DNA of 64,000 bases from Pseudobdellovibrionaceae bacterium (GTDB taxonomy: Bacteria; Bdellovibrionota; Bdellovibrionia; Bdellovibrionales; JAMPXM01): NCBI GenBank assembly GCA_021463345.1, contig JAJTYM010000015.1, forward strand, positions 1 through 64,000, given 5' to 3'. Below the pieces are notes generated by a model. It ran no database searches. It saw only the letters and a program-made list of their open reading frames with translations, and was not told where the DNA came from. This document shows positions 44,669 through 52,620 of the stretch, piece by piece. Numbering within the stretch: position 1 is the stretch's first letter; the number at the start of each line of letters is the position of its first letter. The position numbers were made by a program, and so were the translations under genes.

Positions 44669-44968
44669 ATGCATGAAGAAACTCTGACATCAGGATTCCC
44701 GTTCCAAATGCCGAAGCTTTCGGCCGACCAACTTCCGACGTTGGCGGAATGGAATTCCCGTTACATCGATTACGTCCTCAACTTCACGAAGGGCAAAAAA
44801 ACGGCCGCGGCCCGCATCCTCGGGATCAACCGCCGAACGCTCTATCGCCGCAACAAAGCCAAGGGCCGGGACGCGAGCCATGACGGCATGAACGGCGACC
44901 GTCCCGGCGCCATGGTCCATCAGGCTATGAGCCGCCCGGAGCCTCAGCCCCACCATATGGAGCACTGA
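44669..44968 (+). CDS. Fis-type helix-turn-helix protein
   Basis: A 99-residue protein with a Fis/NtrC C-terminal HTH at about residues 33-68 (YIDYVLNFTKGKKTAAARILGI and NRRTLYRR). This domain usually sits at the end of sigma-54 activators; here it is alone, with a short N-terminal region and a His/Met/Pro-rich tail. It should bind DNA as a dimer. GGGG lies 9 bp before ATG 44669. Its stop overlaps the start of the CBS gene (TGATG), so they are coupled. Confidence 0.8.
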   Translation: MHEETLTSGFPFQMPKLSADQLPTLAEWNSRYIDYVLNFTKGKKTAAARILGINRRTLYRRNKAKGRDASHDGMNGDRPGAMVHQAMSRPEPQPHHMEH

Positions 44969-45417
44969 TGCCGATCGGCGATCTCTGTCAAACCCAGGTC
45001 GCCACGATCGACCGGGTCGCGACCGTGAATGCGGCGGCCCGGTTGATGCGGGAGCGGCACGTAGGGGACGTCGTCGTCTGCGACCGCGTCGATGGAAGGT
45101 TGGTTCCCGTGGGCATCCTGACCGACCGGGACATCGTCGTCGGCCTCATCGCCATGGACATCTCGACGGAGAACATCCGCGTCGAGGACGTGATGACGCC
45201 GACTCTCGTCACCGTAGAGGGCGGCAAAGGCGTTTACGAGACGATTCAACTCATGGAGAAGTACGGCGTCCGGCGCCTGCCGGTCGTGGACGAAAGAGGC
45301 GCTTTGCTCGGGATCGTCTCGGCGGTGGATCTCTTGGAGCTGCTGAGCGAAGAGATCGCTTCGATATCCCGTCTTTCGGAACGACAGAAGGTCCGCGAGC
45401 GCGAGATTCGTTTGTGA
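44968..45417 (+). CDS. Two-CBS-domain protein
   Basis: A 149-residue protein consisting of two CBS domains (about residues 5-62 and 72-130), with motifs VGDVVVCDR, VGILTDRDIVVG, VEDVMTP, RRLPVVDERG and LGIVSAVDLL. A pair forms a Bateman module that binds adenosine nucleotides. Start is on the stop codon of the Fis-type gene, so the small regulator and a possible energy sensor are made together. It is followed by a strong bidirectional terminator. Confidence 0.93.
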   Translation: MPIGDLCQTQVATIDRVATVNAAARLMRERHVGDVVVCDRVDGRLVPVGILTDRDIVVGLIAMDISTENIRVEDVMTPTLVTVEGGKGVYETIQLMEKYGVRRLPVVDERGALLGIVSAVDLLELLSEEIASISRLSERQKVREREIRL

Positions 45418-45467
45418 TGCGGTGTGGATCGAAGCGGCGAGCGCGCAAGGCGCGTGAAAAACAGAAA

Positions 45468-45518
45468 GCAGGCAAATAAAAAGAGCCGCGATCCCCGCGG
45501 CTCTTTTTATTTGCCTGC
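45468..45518. terminator. Strong bidirectional terminator
   Basis: A perfect 23-bp inverted repeat with a 5-base loop ATCCC. The inner stem is GAGCCGCG/CGCGGCTC, flanked by A- and T-runs, so it works on both strands: for the CBS gene on + and for rpmG on -. Stem length is unusual. Confidence 0.92.
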
Positions 45519-45564
45519 CCGTTACTCGCCTGTCTCGCTCATCCGGCTCGCGTGCGAGCCGCGT

Positions 45565-45744
45565 TCACTTCAGTTCGCGATGAACCGTGTGGCGCTTGAG
45601 AGCGGCGTTGTATTTCTTCTTCTCCAGGCGCTCGGGGTGCGTTTGCGTGTTCTTCGTGGTCGTGTAGCGCGAGGGCGACTTGCCTTCTTTGCGCGCTTCC
45701 GTGCATTCGAGCGTGATGATTTTAATTTTACCCTTTTTCGCCAT
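45565..45744 (-). CDS. rpmG: 50S ribosomal protein L33
   Basis: A 59-residue protein, too short for a 60-residue cutoff, found by reading the minus strand. It matches L33: [14 protein letters not shown], then [20 protein letters not shown], then [12 protein letters not shown]. It contains only one Cys, so it is the zinc-free form. AAAGGG lies just before ATG 45744. Upstream on the minus strand an AT-rich TATGCTATAC (about 45793-45802) may be part of its promoter. The adjacent terminator at 45468 serves it. Confidence 0.95.
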   Translation of the reverse strand: MAKKGKIKIITLECTEARKEGKSPSRYTTTKNTQTHPERLEKKKYNAALKRHTVHRELK

Positions 45745-46093
45745 GGGAAACCCTTTCGGAACCGGAGCGTTTGCGTAAGAACCGGGAGGTATAGCATAGG
45801 TTTCGAGCCCTTAGGTAGGGTTTCGTACGCCTTCTCCCCGCTTTTTTCGAGATCTGTCGCTTATGTGCTCGCCGGGGGCTTGTGTTTCTTTTAAATATCC
45901 AAAATCATTTACATTTTTTGATATGTGGCCGTTCTCTCCATCGGGAGCCCGGTTCCGGGCCTGTCCGGCTTATTCCCAGGAAGGGAGCGCCCTGGGCCGG
46001 CGAACGACAAGAGTTGACCATCGCGGTGGCGACGAAGAGGGGCGCTCGCGGGCAGTGAGGGTAAATTCGTGCCGGCCTTTGACAACTCCAACT
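45745..46093. other. Intergenic region between rpmG and a small secreted protein gene
   Basis: Divergent promoter space. It is AT-richer in the middle (about 45890-45920) than the flanks. The open frame running rightward from 45863 has no coding character before the signal peptide at 46148. No RNA gene is recognised. Confidence 0.4.
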
Positions 46094-46122
46094 TTGACAA
46101 TTCCAAACGCGATTGATTTGAT
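46094..46122 (+). promoter_or_regulatory. Possible sigma-70 promoter
   Basis: TTGACA (46094-46099) is followed after 17 bp by TTTGAT (46117-46122), a match to -35 and a fair -10. A second TTGACA lies at 46079. It sits just before the ATG at 46148. Confidence 0.55.
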
Positions 46123-46147
46123 GAAAGCGCCTTTGATGGGGGTGCGA

Positions 46148-46525
46148 ATGGCGCGGTTCCGCGGGACGGCGATTGTCGGGTTGTCTTTAGCCGCGACCCT
46201 GTGGACGAGCCCAGCGAGCGCCTGGTTGAGCGCGAGCCGCACCTGGATCGGCTTTCCGGATACCAAGGTCGGCGATTCGTGGACCGATTACGTGCATATC
46301 CGCAACTCCGGCGCGGACGCCGCCGAAGGCCTCGCGGTCACCGACGACTGTTTCATGGACTTCTCCCTCGTCCACAATTGTTTCTTCAACCTGCCCGCCG
46401 GGCAAAGCTGTTCGATCGCCATCCGTTACCAGCCGACACGAGCGGGCGCGCACGTCTGCTCGATCGCGGTCTCGTCGTCGAACAAGGGCGCCGTTTCGAT
46501 TTCCGTCGGAGGCCGCTCGAGATAG
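46148..46525 (+). CDS. Small secreted protein with choice-of-anchor-D/Ig-like domain
   Basis: A 125-residue exported protein. The signal peptide spans about residues 1-24 (ends PASAW). The rest is one beta-sandwich: strands around GFPDTKVGDSWTDYVHIRNSG, then PAGQSCSIAIRYQPTRAGAHVCSI and a final SISVGG, with Cys pairs likely to form disulfides. It resembles HYDIN/choice-of-anchor D type Ig-like domains that extend from surface proteins. Start could also be ATG 46121. Function unknown. Confidence 0.65.
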   Translation: MARFRGTAIVGLSLAATLWTSPASAWLSASRTWIGFPDTKVGDSWTDYVHIRNSGADAAEGLAVTDDCFMDFSLVHNCFFNLPAGQSCSIAIRYQPTRAGAHVCSIAVSSSNKGAVSISVGGRSR

Positions 46526-46588
46526 CGGCTTTTCAAAACGGCGTCGCCCAAGCCTTTCCGCGCGCACGGGCCATGCTCCGCGCTTGGG

Positions 46589-47728
46589 TCAGACCGCCGT
46601 CCAGACGTTTTCCAGGTCTTCGACCGTGTTGAACGCGTGCGGGGAGAGCCGGATCCCGCCGGAGCGTGCGGCGAACGAGATCCCGGCCGAATGCAGCGCT
46701 TTCCCCAGGGCATCGAGCGTCGCGTGCTTGGCGACGGCCGTCGGTTTGACGTTCACGATGGCGCCGCGGTGATGCGAACCGTGCGGCGATTGGATCTCGT
46801 AACCGCGCTCGCGCAGGCCGTGCATGAGTTTTTTCGCGAGCCATTCGGCTTCTTGCGCGATGCGTTCCTGGCCGGTGTCCAGGAGCAGATCCAGCGCGTG
46901 CCCGAAAGCGGCGATGTCGAGCATTGGGCGCGAGCCCGGCTCGAAACGGGCGGGGCCGGGGAGGATCGTCGCGCCGATGGCGGAGAGGTCGTCCGGAGTG
47001 CCGTAGGTCATCGCGCCGACGGACTGCGGTTTGATGCGGGCGAAGACCTCTGGCTTGGCGATCAGGTAGCCGACGCCCATGGGCGAAAGCAGCCATTTGT
47101 GGCTGCCGCCGACGATCGCATCGATCCCCGACGCGGAAAAATCGAGAGGCATGACGCCGGCGCCTTGAATGACGTCGGCGAAGGTCAGGATGCCGCGCTC
47201 CTTGGCGAAGGCCGCGAGTCGTTCCAGGTCGGTGATCGCGCCCGTCTGATACTGCACCCATGAGACGGCGATCACGCGCGTGCGGCCGGTGACTTTCTCG
47301 ACGAGGTTAGCGAACGGCGTCGACAGGAACGGTCCGCTTCGGGCCGTCACCAGTTCGCCGCCGGCTTTGCGAACGGCGTCGCGCCAAGGATAGAAGTTCG
47401 AGGGATACTCCTGGTCCCAGACGATGACCTCGTCGCCCGGTTTGAAATCGAGCCCGAACGCCGTCTGGGAGATCGCGTTGGCGGCGCCCTGAAAGAACGC
47501 GATGTTTTCGGCGCGCGCGTTGAAGAGCCTGGCGAGGTTCGAGCGCGCGCGCTCTTGCGCGGCGAAAAGGTCGGGGATGGCGAAAGCGCCTTCTCGGTGC
47601 ATGCGGTCGGCCCACGACTGGATGGCGTCTTTGGCCGGCTTGCAAACGGGCGCGACGCCGGCGTTGTTCAGGTGGACGAACCCGCCTGGCGCGCGGACGG
47701 CCGTTTTGAACTTCACGATCGGATCCAC
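46589..47728 (-). CDS. Class V aminotransferase family protein (PLP-dependent)
   Basis: A 379-residue fold-type I PLP enzyme. Lys211 in GGSHKWLLSPMGVGYL forms the Schiff base; Asp185 in FADVIQGAG holds the pyridine nitrogen. The NNAGVAPV start and the spacing place it near isopenicillin-N-epimerase-like and cysteine-desulfurase-like members, so substrate is uncertain. No catalytic Cys loop of SufS/IscS type is visible. GTG 47728 has AGGAG upstream. Last gene of a three-gene minus-strand run: cysQ, mazG-like, aminotransferase. Confidence 0.86.
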   Translation of the reverse strand: MDPIVKFKTAVRAPGGFVHLNNAGVAPVCKPAKDAIQSWADRMHREGAFAIPDLFAAQERARSNLARLFNARAENIAFFQGAANAISQTAFGLDFKPGDEVIVWDQEYPSNFYPWRDAVRKAGGELVTARSGPFLSTPFANLVEKVTGRTRVIAVSWVQYQTGAITDLERLAAFAKERGILTFADVIQGAGVMPLDFSASGIDAIVGGSHKWLLSPMGVGYLIAKPEVFARIKPQSVGAMTYGTPDDLSAIGATILPGPARFEPGSRPMLDIAAFGHALDLLLDTGQERIAQEAEWLAKKLMHGLRERGYEIQSPHGSHHRGAIVNVKPTAVAKHATLDALGKALHSAGISFAARSGGIRLSPHAFNTVEDLENVWTAV

Positions 47729-47753
47729 GGGGTTTCTCCTGAAGGCGGTCCGT

Positions 47754-48119
47754 TTAGAACTCAGTGTACTTGCGATTGCTGCCCTTGGCGAGTTCGACCG
47801 GGTAGTTGCGCGCGTTCTTCTCCATCTTGCGGGCCAGCGCCGCCGTCAGGTCGACGGCGTTGCGTTGCGCGAAACGCAGGATGAGGAAGAACGCGTCGGC
47901 CAGTTCGTCTTCGATCTGCTCGCGGGATTTTCCATCGCCCAAGAGCGCGGCGACCTCGTCCTTGGAGCGGAAACGGAAGTGCTCGAGCAACTCCGACGCT
48001 TCGGTGATCAGGCCGATGGCGAGTTCTTTTGGGTCGTGGAACCGGTCCCAATCGCGCTCCTCGCAAAACGCGCGGGCTTTGGCCTTCAAGGTTTCCAGAG
48101 TGGTCGAGGCGTCGTTCAT
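47754..48119 (-). CDS. MazG-like nucleotide pyrophosphohydrolase
   Basis: A 121-residue all-alpha NTP pyrophosphatase of the MazG/dCTPase type. Metal ligands appear as E-x-x-E (TEASELLEHFRF) and E-x-x-D (IEDELADAFFLIL), the usual two halves of the four-helix site. Such enzymes remove modified dNTPs. Its start overlaps the cysQ stop by 4 bp, so they are coupled, and the aminotransferase follows after 25 bp. It probably forms dimers or tetramers. Confidence 0.88.
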   Translation of the reverse strand: MNDASTTLETLKAKARAFCEERDWDRFHDPKELAIGLITEASELLEHFRFRSKDEVAALLGDGKSREQIEDELADAFFLILRFAQRNAVDLTAALARKMEKNARNYPVELAKGSNRKYTEF

Positions 48120-48922
48120 TCGCGCTCCGTTCCCGGTGGCGGACCCACTTGCGCGAGTAGGTCGCGGAAAGTTTCAACGAAATCCAGACCGGCGCGGCAG
48201 GCGATGAAACCGGGATTGGAGAACTCCGGTTTCCCGTAACGGAGCGTAAGGCCGGTCGCCATATCGACGAGCTTGCAGCCCGCTTCTTCCAGGAGGATGT
48301 GGCCGGCCGCCGTGTCCCATTCGCTGGTGCGGCCGAAGCGCGGGTACAAATCGGCTTCGCCTTCGGCGACGCGGCACATCTTGAGCGCCGACCCGAAGCG
48401 GGTGAGTTCGCCGACGGCGAGGCCGTCGACGAAAGTTTGCAGGGACGGGGTCATTTGCGAACCGCTGGCGAGGACTCGGAGTTTATCGCGGGTGCTTTTG
48501 TTGAAGATCCTCTTGGGGCTCCCGGTCGGCTCTTTTTTGAAGGCGCCTTTGCCTTTTTCCGCCCAGAACAGCTCGCCTAGGGCTGGCGCGTAAAGGGCGC
48601 CCAGGACGGGAGCGCCGCCGTTCACCAGCGCGATACTGACGACGAACGTGTCGCGCCCGGCGACGAAATCCCTGGTGCCGTCGAGCGGATCGACGAGCCA
48701 GAACGTGTCGGCGACCGTGACCGCCGGCGAGGATTCTTCCGAAACGATCGGCGCGACCCGGAGGCTCTCCAGATGCGTCACGATGTGTCGGTTGGCTGTC
48801 AGATCCGCTTCGGTCACAGGGCTCGCATCCGCTTTGTAACGGACCGAGAGGCCCGCGCTTCGACGGATTTCCATGATCTTTTCGCCGGCTTCGACCGCAA
48901 TCTTCGTGATGAATTCGATCAT
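48116..48922 (-). CDS. cysQ: 3'(2'),5'-bisphosphate nucleotidase CysQ
   Basis: A 268-residue inositol-monophosphatase-family enzyme that removes phosphate from 3'-phosphoadenosine 5'-phosphate, the by-product of sulfate assimilation. Metal motifs are VSEES (Glu), DPLDGTRDF (Asp-Asp) and EWDTAAGHILLEEAG. DPLDGTRDF and the C-terminal block favour CysQ over SuhB. I start at ATG 48922; the upstream frame lacks conservation. First gene of the cysQ-mazG-aminotransferase run. Confidence 0.9.
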   Translation of the reverse strand: MIEFITKIAVEAGEKIMEIRRSAGLSVRYKADASPVTEADLTANRHIVTHLESLRVAPIVSEESSPAVTVADTFWLVDPLDGTRDFVAGRDTFVVSIALVNGGAPVLGALYAPALGELFWAEKGKGAFKKEPTGSPKRIFNKSTRDKLRVLASGSQMTPSLQTFVDGLAVGELTRFGSALKMCRVAEGEADLYPRFGRTSEWDTAAGHILLEEAGCKLVDMATGLTLRYGKPEFSNPGFIACRAGLDFVETFRDLLAQVGPPPGTERE

Positions 48923-49035
48923 GACCGGAGGACTCTCCCAGCGCCGGATAGCAAAAGACTTGCGCACGCCCGTTCTTTTCTATATTCCAGAGAGTCCGAT
49001 TTGGCCATCACTGGTCACGTGCGAGCGGAGCTCAG

Positions 49036-49110
49036 GCGAACATAGCTCAGGGGTAGAGCACTTCCTTCACACGGAAGGGGTCCGAGGTTCAAATCCTCGT
49101 GTTCGCACCA
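49036..49110 (+). tRNA. tRNA-Val(CAC)
   Basis: A 75-base cloverleaf with CCA encoded: acceptor GCGAACA/TGTTCGC, D-arm GCTC...GAGC, anticodon stem CTTCC/GGAAG with loop TTCACAC (anticodon CAC) and T-arm CGAGG-TTCAAAT-CCTCG. All stems pair. Confidence 0.96.
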
Positions 49111-49329
49111 ATTCCTCGTTAAAAAAACCGACAGTTGAGAAGATACACCGTTTCTGGCCCCATCGCTATCGGCAATGCCGAGGGATCTTCCCCATGCGCG
49201 GGGTCCCATGAGCGAGGGCGCGAGCTTCATAGGGGCTCCGTCTCGGCGTAATTTGAGACGGTTTCAGTCGGTCGGTCGACAACGCAATTTTTGTTTATTT
49301 TCGCGCGAACCCGGCCGAAGCGATTGGGT

Positions 49330-50115
49330 ATGGACCAGCAGAGCATCGTCTTGTATCGGGACTGGAATGAGTTAGCCCACGTCAGGGTCGCTCTCAAAGG
49401 CGAGTCCTTGCGCAAGGAGAGGCTGCACCTTCGGTTCGAATCCATGGGATACCGAAGCAAGGTGAGCGCGAAGGCGAGGCTCGCCGCGGGTTTCGCGCAG
49501 GGAGCCGTCATATCGATCGCCGCCGCGGGTTTGATCCAAGCGATCTATTGCGTTCTGCATTACGCGTCGAGCGATCATGGGGCGGGGGACGGATGGTATC
49601 TCGCGCCCGATCTCGGCGCCATTTCGGCCTTCGTCATCTTTGCCGTGACCGCGACGGGCGCTCTCGTCTGGAAACAAATGTCCGATGTGTACGCGAGGTG
49701 GCATATCCTCTCCGCGCGTTTCAACGCCATACCGTCTCATGAAAAGCCGGGGGTTCGGCAATACCTCTTCGCGTGCGTGGCTCGCGACATCCTGGAGCTC
49801 CACATGTGGGCGCATGAGACCTTTCGCGACGTTTTCAAAGACGCGCTCGCGATGGCCGTCATGATCGACTGCGACTATCGGCAGGATGGCATCAACCTCC
49901 GCCTCCACTCGATCGCCGAGCGTGGCATTGAATACGATGAAGCGACGAGGCTGATAGGGTTGCTTGTCGAGTTGAATCGGCCGCCGGAATACAGTCCGGA
50001 GGAATTCTTTAGAAGGAACCACCCCATCGCGCCGGCGGCCTCGCCGCCGCAGCCTCAAAAGGGGGCGGGCCCATCGATGGATGCGGATCCGCCTTCTTCT
50101 AAACCGGCGGCGTAA
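49330..50115 (+). CDS. Two-TM membrane protein of unknown function
   Basis: A 261-residue protein with two hydrophobic segments (about residues 58-76 and 97-118) and a large hydrophilic C-terminal part, with a helix at residues about 130-165 and a Pro/Gln/Ala-rich tail. I recognise no family. ATG 49330 is the likely start; an upstream in-frame Met gives 13 further residues. Bases 49111-49329 between tRNA-Val and this gene contain nothing I can identify. Confidence 0.6.
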   Translation: MDQQSIVLYRDWNELAHVRVALKGESLRKERLHLRFESMGYRSKVSAKARLAAGFAQGAVISIAAAGLIQAIYCVLHYASSDHGAGDGWYLAPDLGAISAFVIFAVTATGALVWKQMSDVYARWHILSARFNAIPSHEKPGVRQYLFACVARDILELHMWAHETFRDVFKDALAMAVMIDCDYRQDGINLRLHSIAERGIEYDEATRLIGLLVELNRPPEYSPEEFFRRNHPIAPAASPPQPQKGAGPSMDADPPSSKPAA

Positions 50116-50133
50116 GGGTGAGAGGGGCCGAAC

Positions 50134-50910
50134 TCATCCCCAGTCGTCTTTCATCTCTCTGAGTCTTGCGAACACGGATGAATCGGGAGCGCTTTCGGGC
50201 AGGTTGAGGCGCCGACGCATGTCCGTGCGACCGGCGCGCAAGAATGGATTGGTGCGTTTCTCCTGCCCGATCGTCGAGGGCAGCGTCGGTTGATTCCCGC
50301 CGCGCAGGCGCTCGGCCTCTTCCGTCCGCTCCGTGATGGCCTCGTTGTCGGGCTCGATCCGAGCGGCGAAGCGTGCGTTGGCGAGCGTGTACTCGTGCCC
50401 GCAGTACACGCGGGTTTCGTCGGGCAAACCCATCAGCCGACGCAGGCTTCCCCACATTTGCTCGGGGGTGCCCTCGAAGAGCCGGCCGCAGCCCATGCCG
50501 AAAAGCGTGTCGCCCGTGAAAACCAGGCCCGAGTTCTCGAAGTGGAACGCCGTATGCCCCAGGGTGTGGCCGGGAACCGCGATCGCGCGGATGGTCTCGG
50601 CGCCGAAGGCGAGCCGCTCGCCGTCAGAGAGCACGCGGTCGACGTTCGCGATCTTGGCCCCGTCGATCGCCGACGCGATCAGCTGCGCTTGGAACCCGCT
50701 CCGGAGCTCGTCGTTGCCATTGACGTGGTCCCAGTGGTGATGAGTGTTGAGGATCAAGGACGGCCGCCATCCGCGCGCGGCGAGGAACTCCGGCGCGACG
50801 CCTTTTTCCCCCGGATCGACGACCAAGACGAGCCCCGAGCCGGGTTCGCGCACGACGCCGACGTAATTGTCCTTGTTCGCCGGCAGGAGATGCACCTCGA
50901 CGGCACTCAC
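50134..50910 (-). CDS. gloB: Hydroxyacylglutathione hydrolase (glyoxalase II)
   Basis: A 258-residue metallo-beta-lactamase-fold enzyme that hydrolyses S-lactoylglutathione. Motifs are THHHWDH (the HxHxDH site), GHTLGHTAFHF, FTGDTLFGMGCGRLFEGT and VYCGHEYT, and the C-terminal helical domain has the KRTNPFLR block that binds glutathione. It starts at GTG 50910, overlapping the EamA stop by 4 bp. No glyoxalase I is near. It makes a coupled pair with the transporter. Confidence 0.94.
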   Translation of the reverse strand: MSAVEVHLLPANKDNYVGVVREPGSGLVLVVDPGEKGVAPEFLAARGWRPSLILNTHHHWDHVNGNDELRSGFQAQLIASAIDGAKIANVDRVLSDGERLAFGAETIRAIAVPGHTLGHTAFHFENSGLVFTGDTLFGMGCGRLFEGTPEQMWGSLRRLMGLPDETRVYCGHEYTLANARFAARIEPDNEAITERTEEAERLRGGNQPTLPSTIGQEKRTNPFLRAGRTDMRRRLNLPESAPDSSVFARLREMKDDWG

Positions 50911-51890
50911 GCCGCTCTCCCAGCGTCGCCGGTCGGGACCTTCGGCCGCAGGTTCGGCCAATAGAGAGCGAGCATCGATGCGCACGTCAACGCGAACGCG
51001 GCGCCGGCCCATGGCGTGAAGGGCTCGGCGAACAGGTAATGGGCCGCGCTCGCGGCGAGAACCGGGCCGACCAGCGTCATGCAGCTCATGAACGTGACGT
51101 TCAGGTCGTTGAGGCAGTACGTGAACAACGCGTGGCCGAGCAGGGTGGGGAAGACGGCGAGCGCCAAAAACGCCCACCAGGTCGTGGCCGGATAACCAGA
51201 GAGAGGCACGCCCAGGGCGAGGCACGCCCCCAGGGCGTAGACCGCAGCCTGCGTGTAAATGAAGGTGGTGAACGCGGTGTTGGCGATCTTCTGCCGCACG
51301 CGCTTGCCGGTGAGGATGTAGGCCGAGAAGCCCGCGGCTGAAAGCGCGCCCCACGCGTCGCCGTGGTATCCGTCGGGCCGGTTCGAGACCGCGCTCTCCC
51401 AGAAGAGCACGGCCACGCCGGCGACGCCGACGAAGAGGGCCAGGACGAGATGCGGGCTCACCCGCTCGCGGAACCAGAGCCACGCGCCGATCGCGGTGAG
51501 AACGGGATTGAGCGAGAACAGGATCGTCGAATTGGCGATGGACGTCTCCTGCACGGAGCGGAAGAAGAAATAGAAGTGGGCGAACAGCATCGCGCCGCTC
51601 ACGAGCAACTGCCGCCGTTCGGCCCGGTCCAGCAGGGCCAGCGAGCGCCAGCCTCCGTTCCTCAGGCCCAAGGGGGCGAGCAAGAGGGCGGCCGCGAGCA
51701 TCCGCCAAAAGCAAATCGCCAAGGCGTGGGCCTCGGCGAACCGGACCAGGATCGCGGCTTGCGACAGGACGACGATGGAGACGGCGAACAGGATTCCGAC
51801 CACGCCCGATCTAACCGCGAATCGCGCGCGATGTCGACCTTTGGCCTGCCGCCTTTCGGGATTTCGGTTTGGCGCCCGCCGGGCGCCCAT
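50907..51890 (-). CDS. EamA family (DMT) transporter
   Basis: A 327-residue protein of two five-helix EamA repeats: the first ends near the RERVSPHLVLALFVGVAGV block, the second near AEPFTPWAGAAFALTC. Such carriers export metabolites or amino acids; the substrate cannot be read. Start is uncertain: in-frame Met at 51917, 51905 or 51890, none with a good ribosome site; I list the last. Divergent from the NifU/BFD gene at 51904, and overlaps gloB by 4 bp. Confidence 0.82.
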   Translation of the reverse strand: MGARRAPNRNPERRQAKGRHRARFAVRSGVVGILFAVSIVVLSQAAILVRFAEAHALAICFWRMLAAALLLAPLGLRNGGWRSLALLDRAERRQLLVSGAMLFAHFYFFFRSVQETSIANSTILFSLNPVLTAIGAWLWFRERVSPHLVLALFVGVAGVAVLFWESAVSNRPDGYHGDAWGALSAAGFSAYILTGKRVRQKIANTAFTTFIYTQAAVYALGACLALGVPLSGYPATTWWAFLALAVFPTLLGHALFTYCLNDLNVTFMSCMTLVGPVLAASAAHYLFAEPFTPWAGAAFALTCASMLALYWPNLRPKVPTGDAGRAA

Positions 51891-51903
51891 GTGAAAATGG
51901 GGC

Positions 51904-52347
51904 ATGGGCGTTTCCACTCGGTCGGTTTCCGCGATCCTCCCCGGGCGCGACGAAGTTCACCTCACGCTCGAAATGAGCGGCGACGCGATTGCCGCCGCCC
52001 GTTTGCGCGCCATCGGTTGCCCGGCTCTCCTGCAGGCGTGCCGGGAGCTGCGCGCCGCCCTCGACGGACCGCTTCTCGCCGTCCCGATCCCGCAAGGGAA
52101 CACGCACGAGGCGATGCTCTTGAGGGAGCTTTTGCTCAAAGCGCGCGGTGAATGGAGCCTCCCGTACCGGGAGGAAGAGCTCTGCCACTGCCGCGCCGTC
52201 TCCGCCGCCAAGGTGGACGCGGCGATCGTGGGCGGCGCGCACGATGTCGGCGCCGTCAACCGGCGCACGTCGGCCGGCACGTCTTGCGGCGGTTGCCAGC
52301 CCGACATCCAAGCGTTGCTCGAGTACCGCAAAGCGAAGCCGGCTTGA
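51904..52347 (+). CDS. NifU-N-like protein with BFD-type [2Fe-2S] domain
   Basis: A 147-residue protein. Residues about 18-85 resemble the N-terminal scaffold half of NifU/IscU (VHLTLEMSGDAIAAARLRAIGC, with Cys39 and Cys46). The C-terminal part (about 92-140) is a BFD-like [2Fe-2S] domain with Cys94, Cys96, Cys128 and Cys131 in the CxC...CxxC arrangement. Domain order recalls NifU without its C-terminal thioredoxin-like part. It may hold or pass iron-sulfur clusters. The next BFD-type gene is convergent with it. Confidence 0.78.
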   Translation: MGVSTRSVSAILPGRDEVHLTLEMSGDAIAAARLRAIGCPALLQACRELRAALDGPLLAVPIPQGNTHEAMLLRELLLKARGEWSLPYREEELCHCRAVSAAKVDAAIVGGAHDVGAVNRRTSAGTSCGGCQPDIQALLEYRKAKPA

Positions 52348-52368
52348 GTCCGGCGACCGCGCCGGATT

Positions 52369-52620
52369 TCAGCGGGATTTCTTTTTTCCGCGTTTGTCTT
52401 CCTTGATGGTCTCGGGGAACCGGCCCGTCGCCAAATACTCTTCGAGCAGCGGCGCGATCTTGCGTCGGCAGGAGCCGCCGCAAGGGCCGACGCCGGCCGT
52501 GGTACGGTCGAAAATCTTGTTGAGCGTGTCGGCGCCTTCGCGGATCGCGGCTTCAATCACGTCGCGCGAGACGTTGTTGCAAAGGCAGATGATCTCCTGC
52601 TTCCCCTTACGTGGGTTCAT
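52369..52620 (-). CDS. BFD-like [2Fe-2S] protein
   Basis: An 83-residue protein with Cys in ICLCNNVSRD and in GPCGGSCRRK, giving the CxC...CxxxC pattern of bacterioferritin-associated ferredoxin-type domains. In BFD the second pair is CxxC; here there is one extra residue (CGGSC). A Lys/Arg-rich tail follows (EDKRGKKKSR). The start overlaps the nrnA stop by 14 bp, so it is probably on the same transcript. Role unknown, possibly electron transfer to an iron store. Confidence 0.8.
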   Translation of the reverse strand: MNPRKGKQEIICLCNNVSRDVIEAAIREGADTLNKIFDRTTAGVGPCGGSCRRKIAPLLEEYLATGRFPETIKEDKRGKKKSR

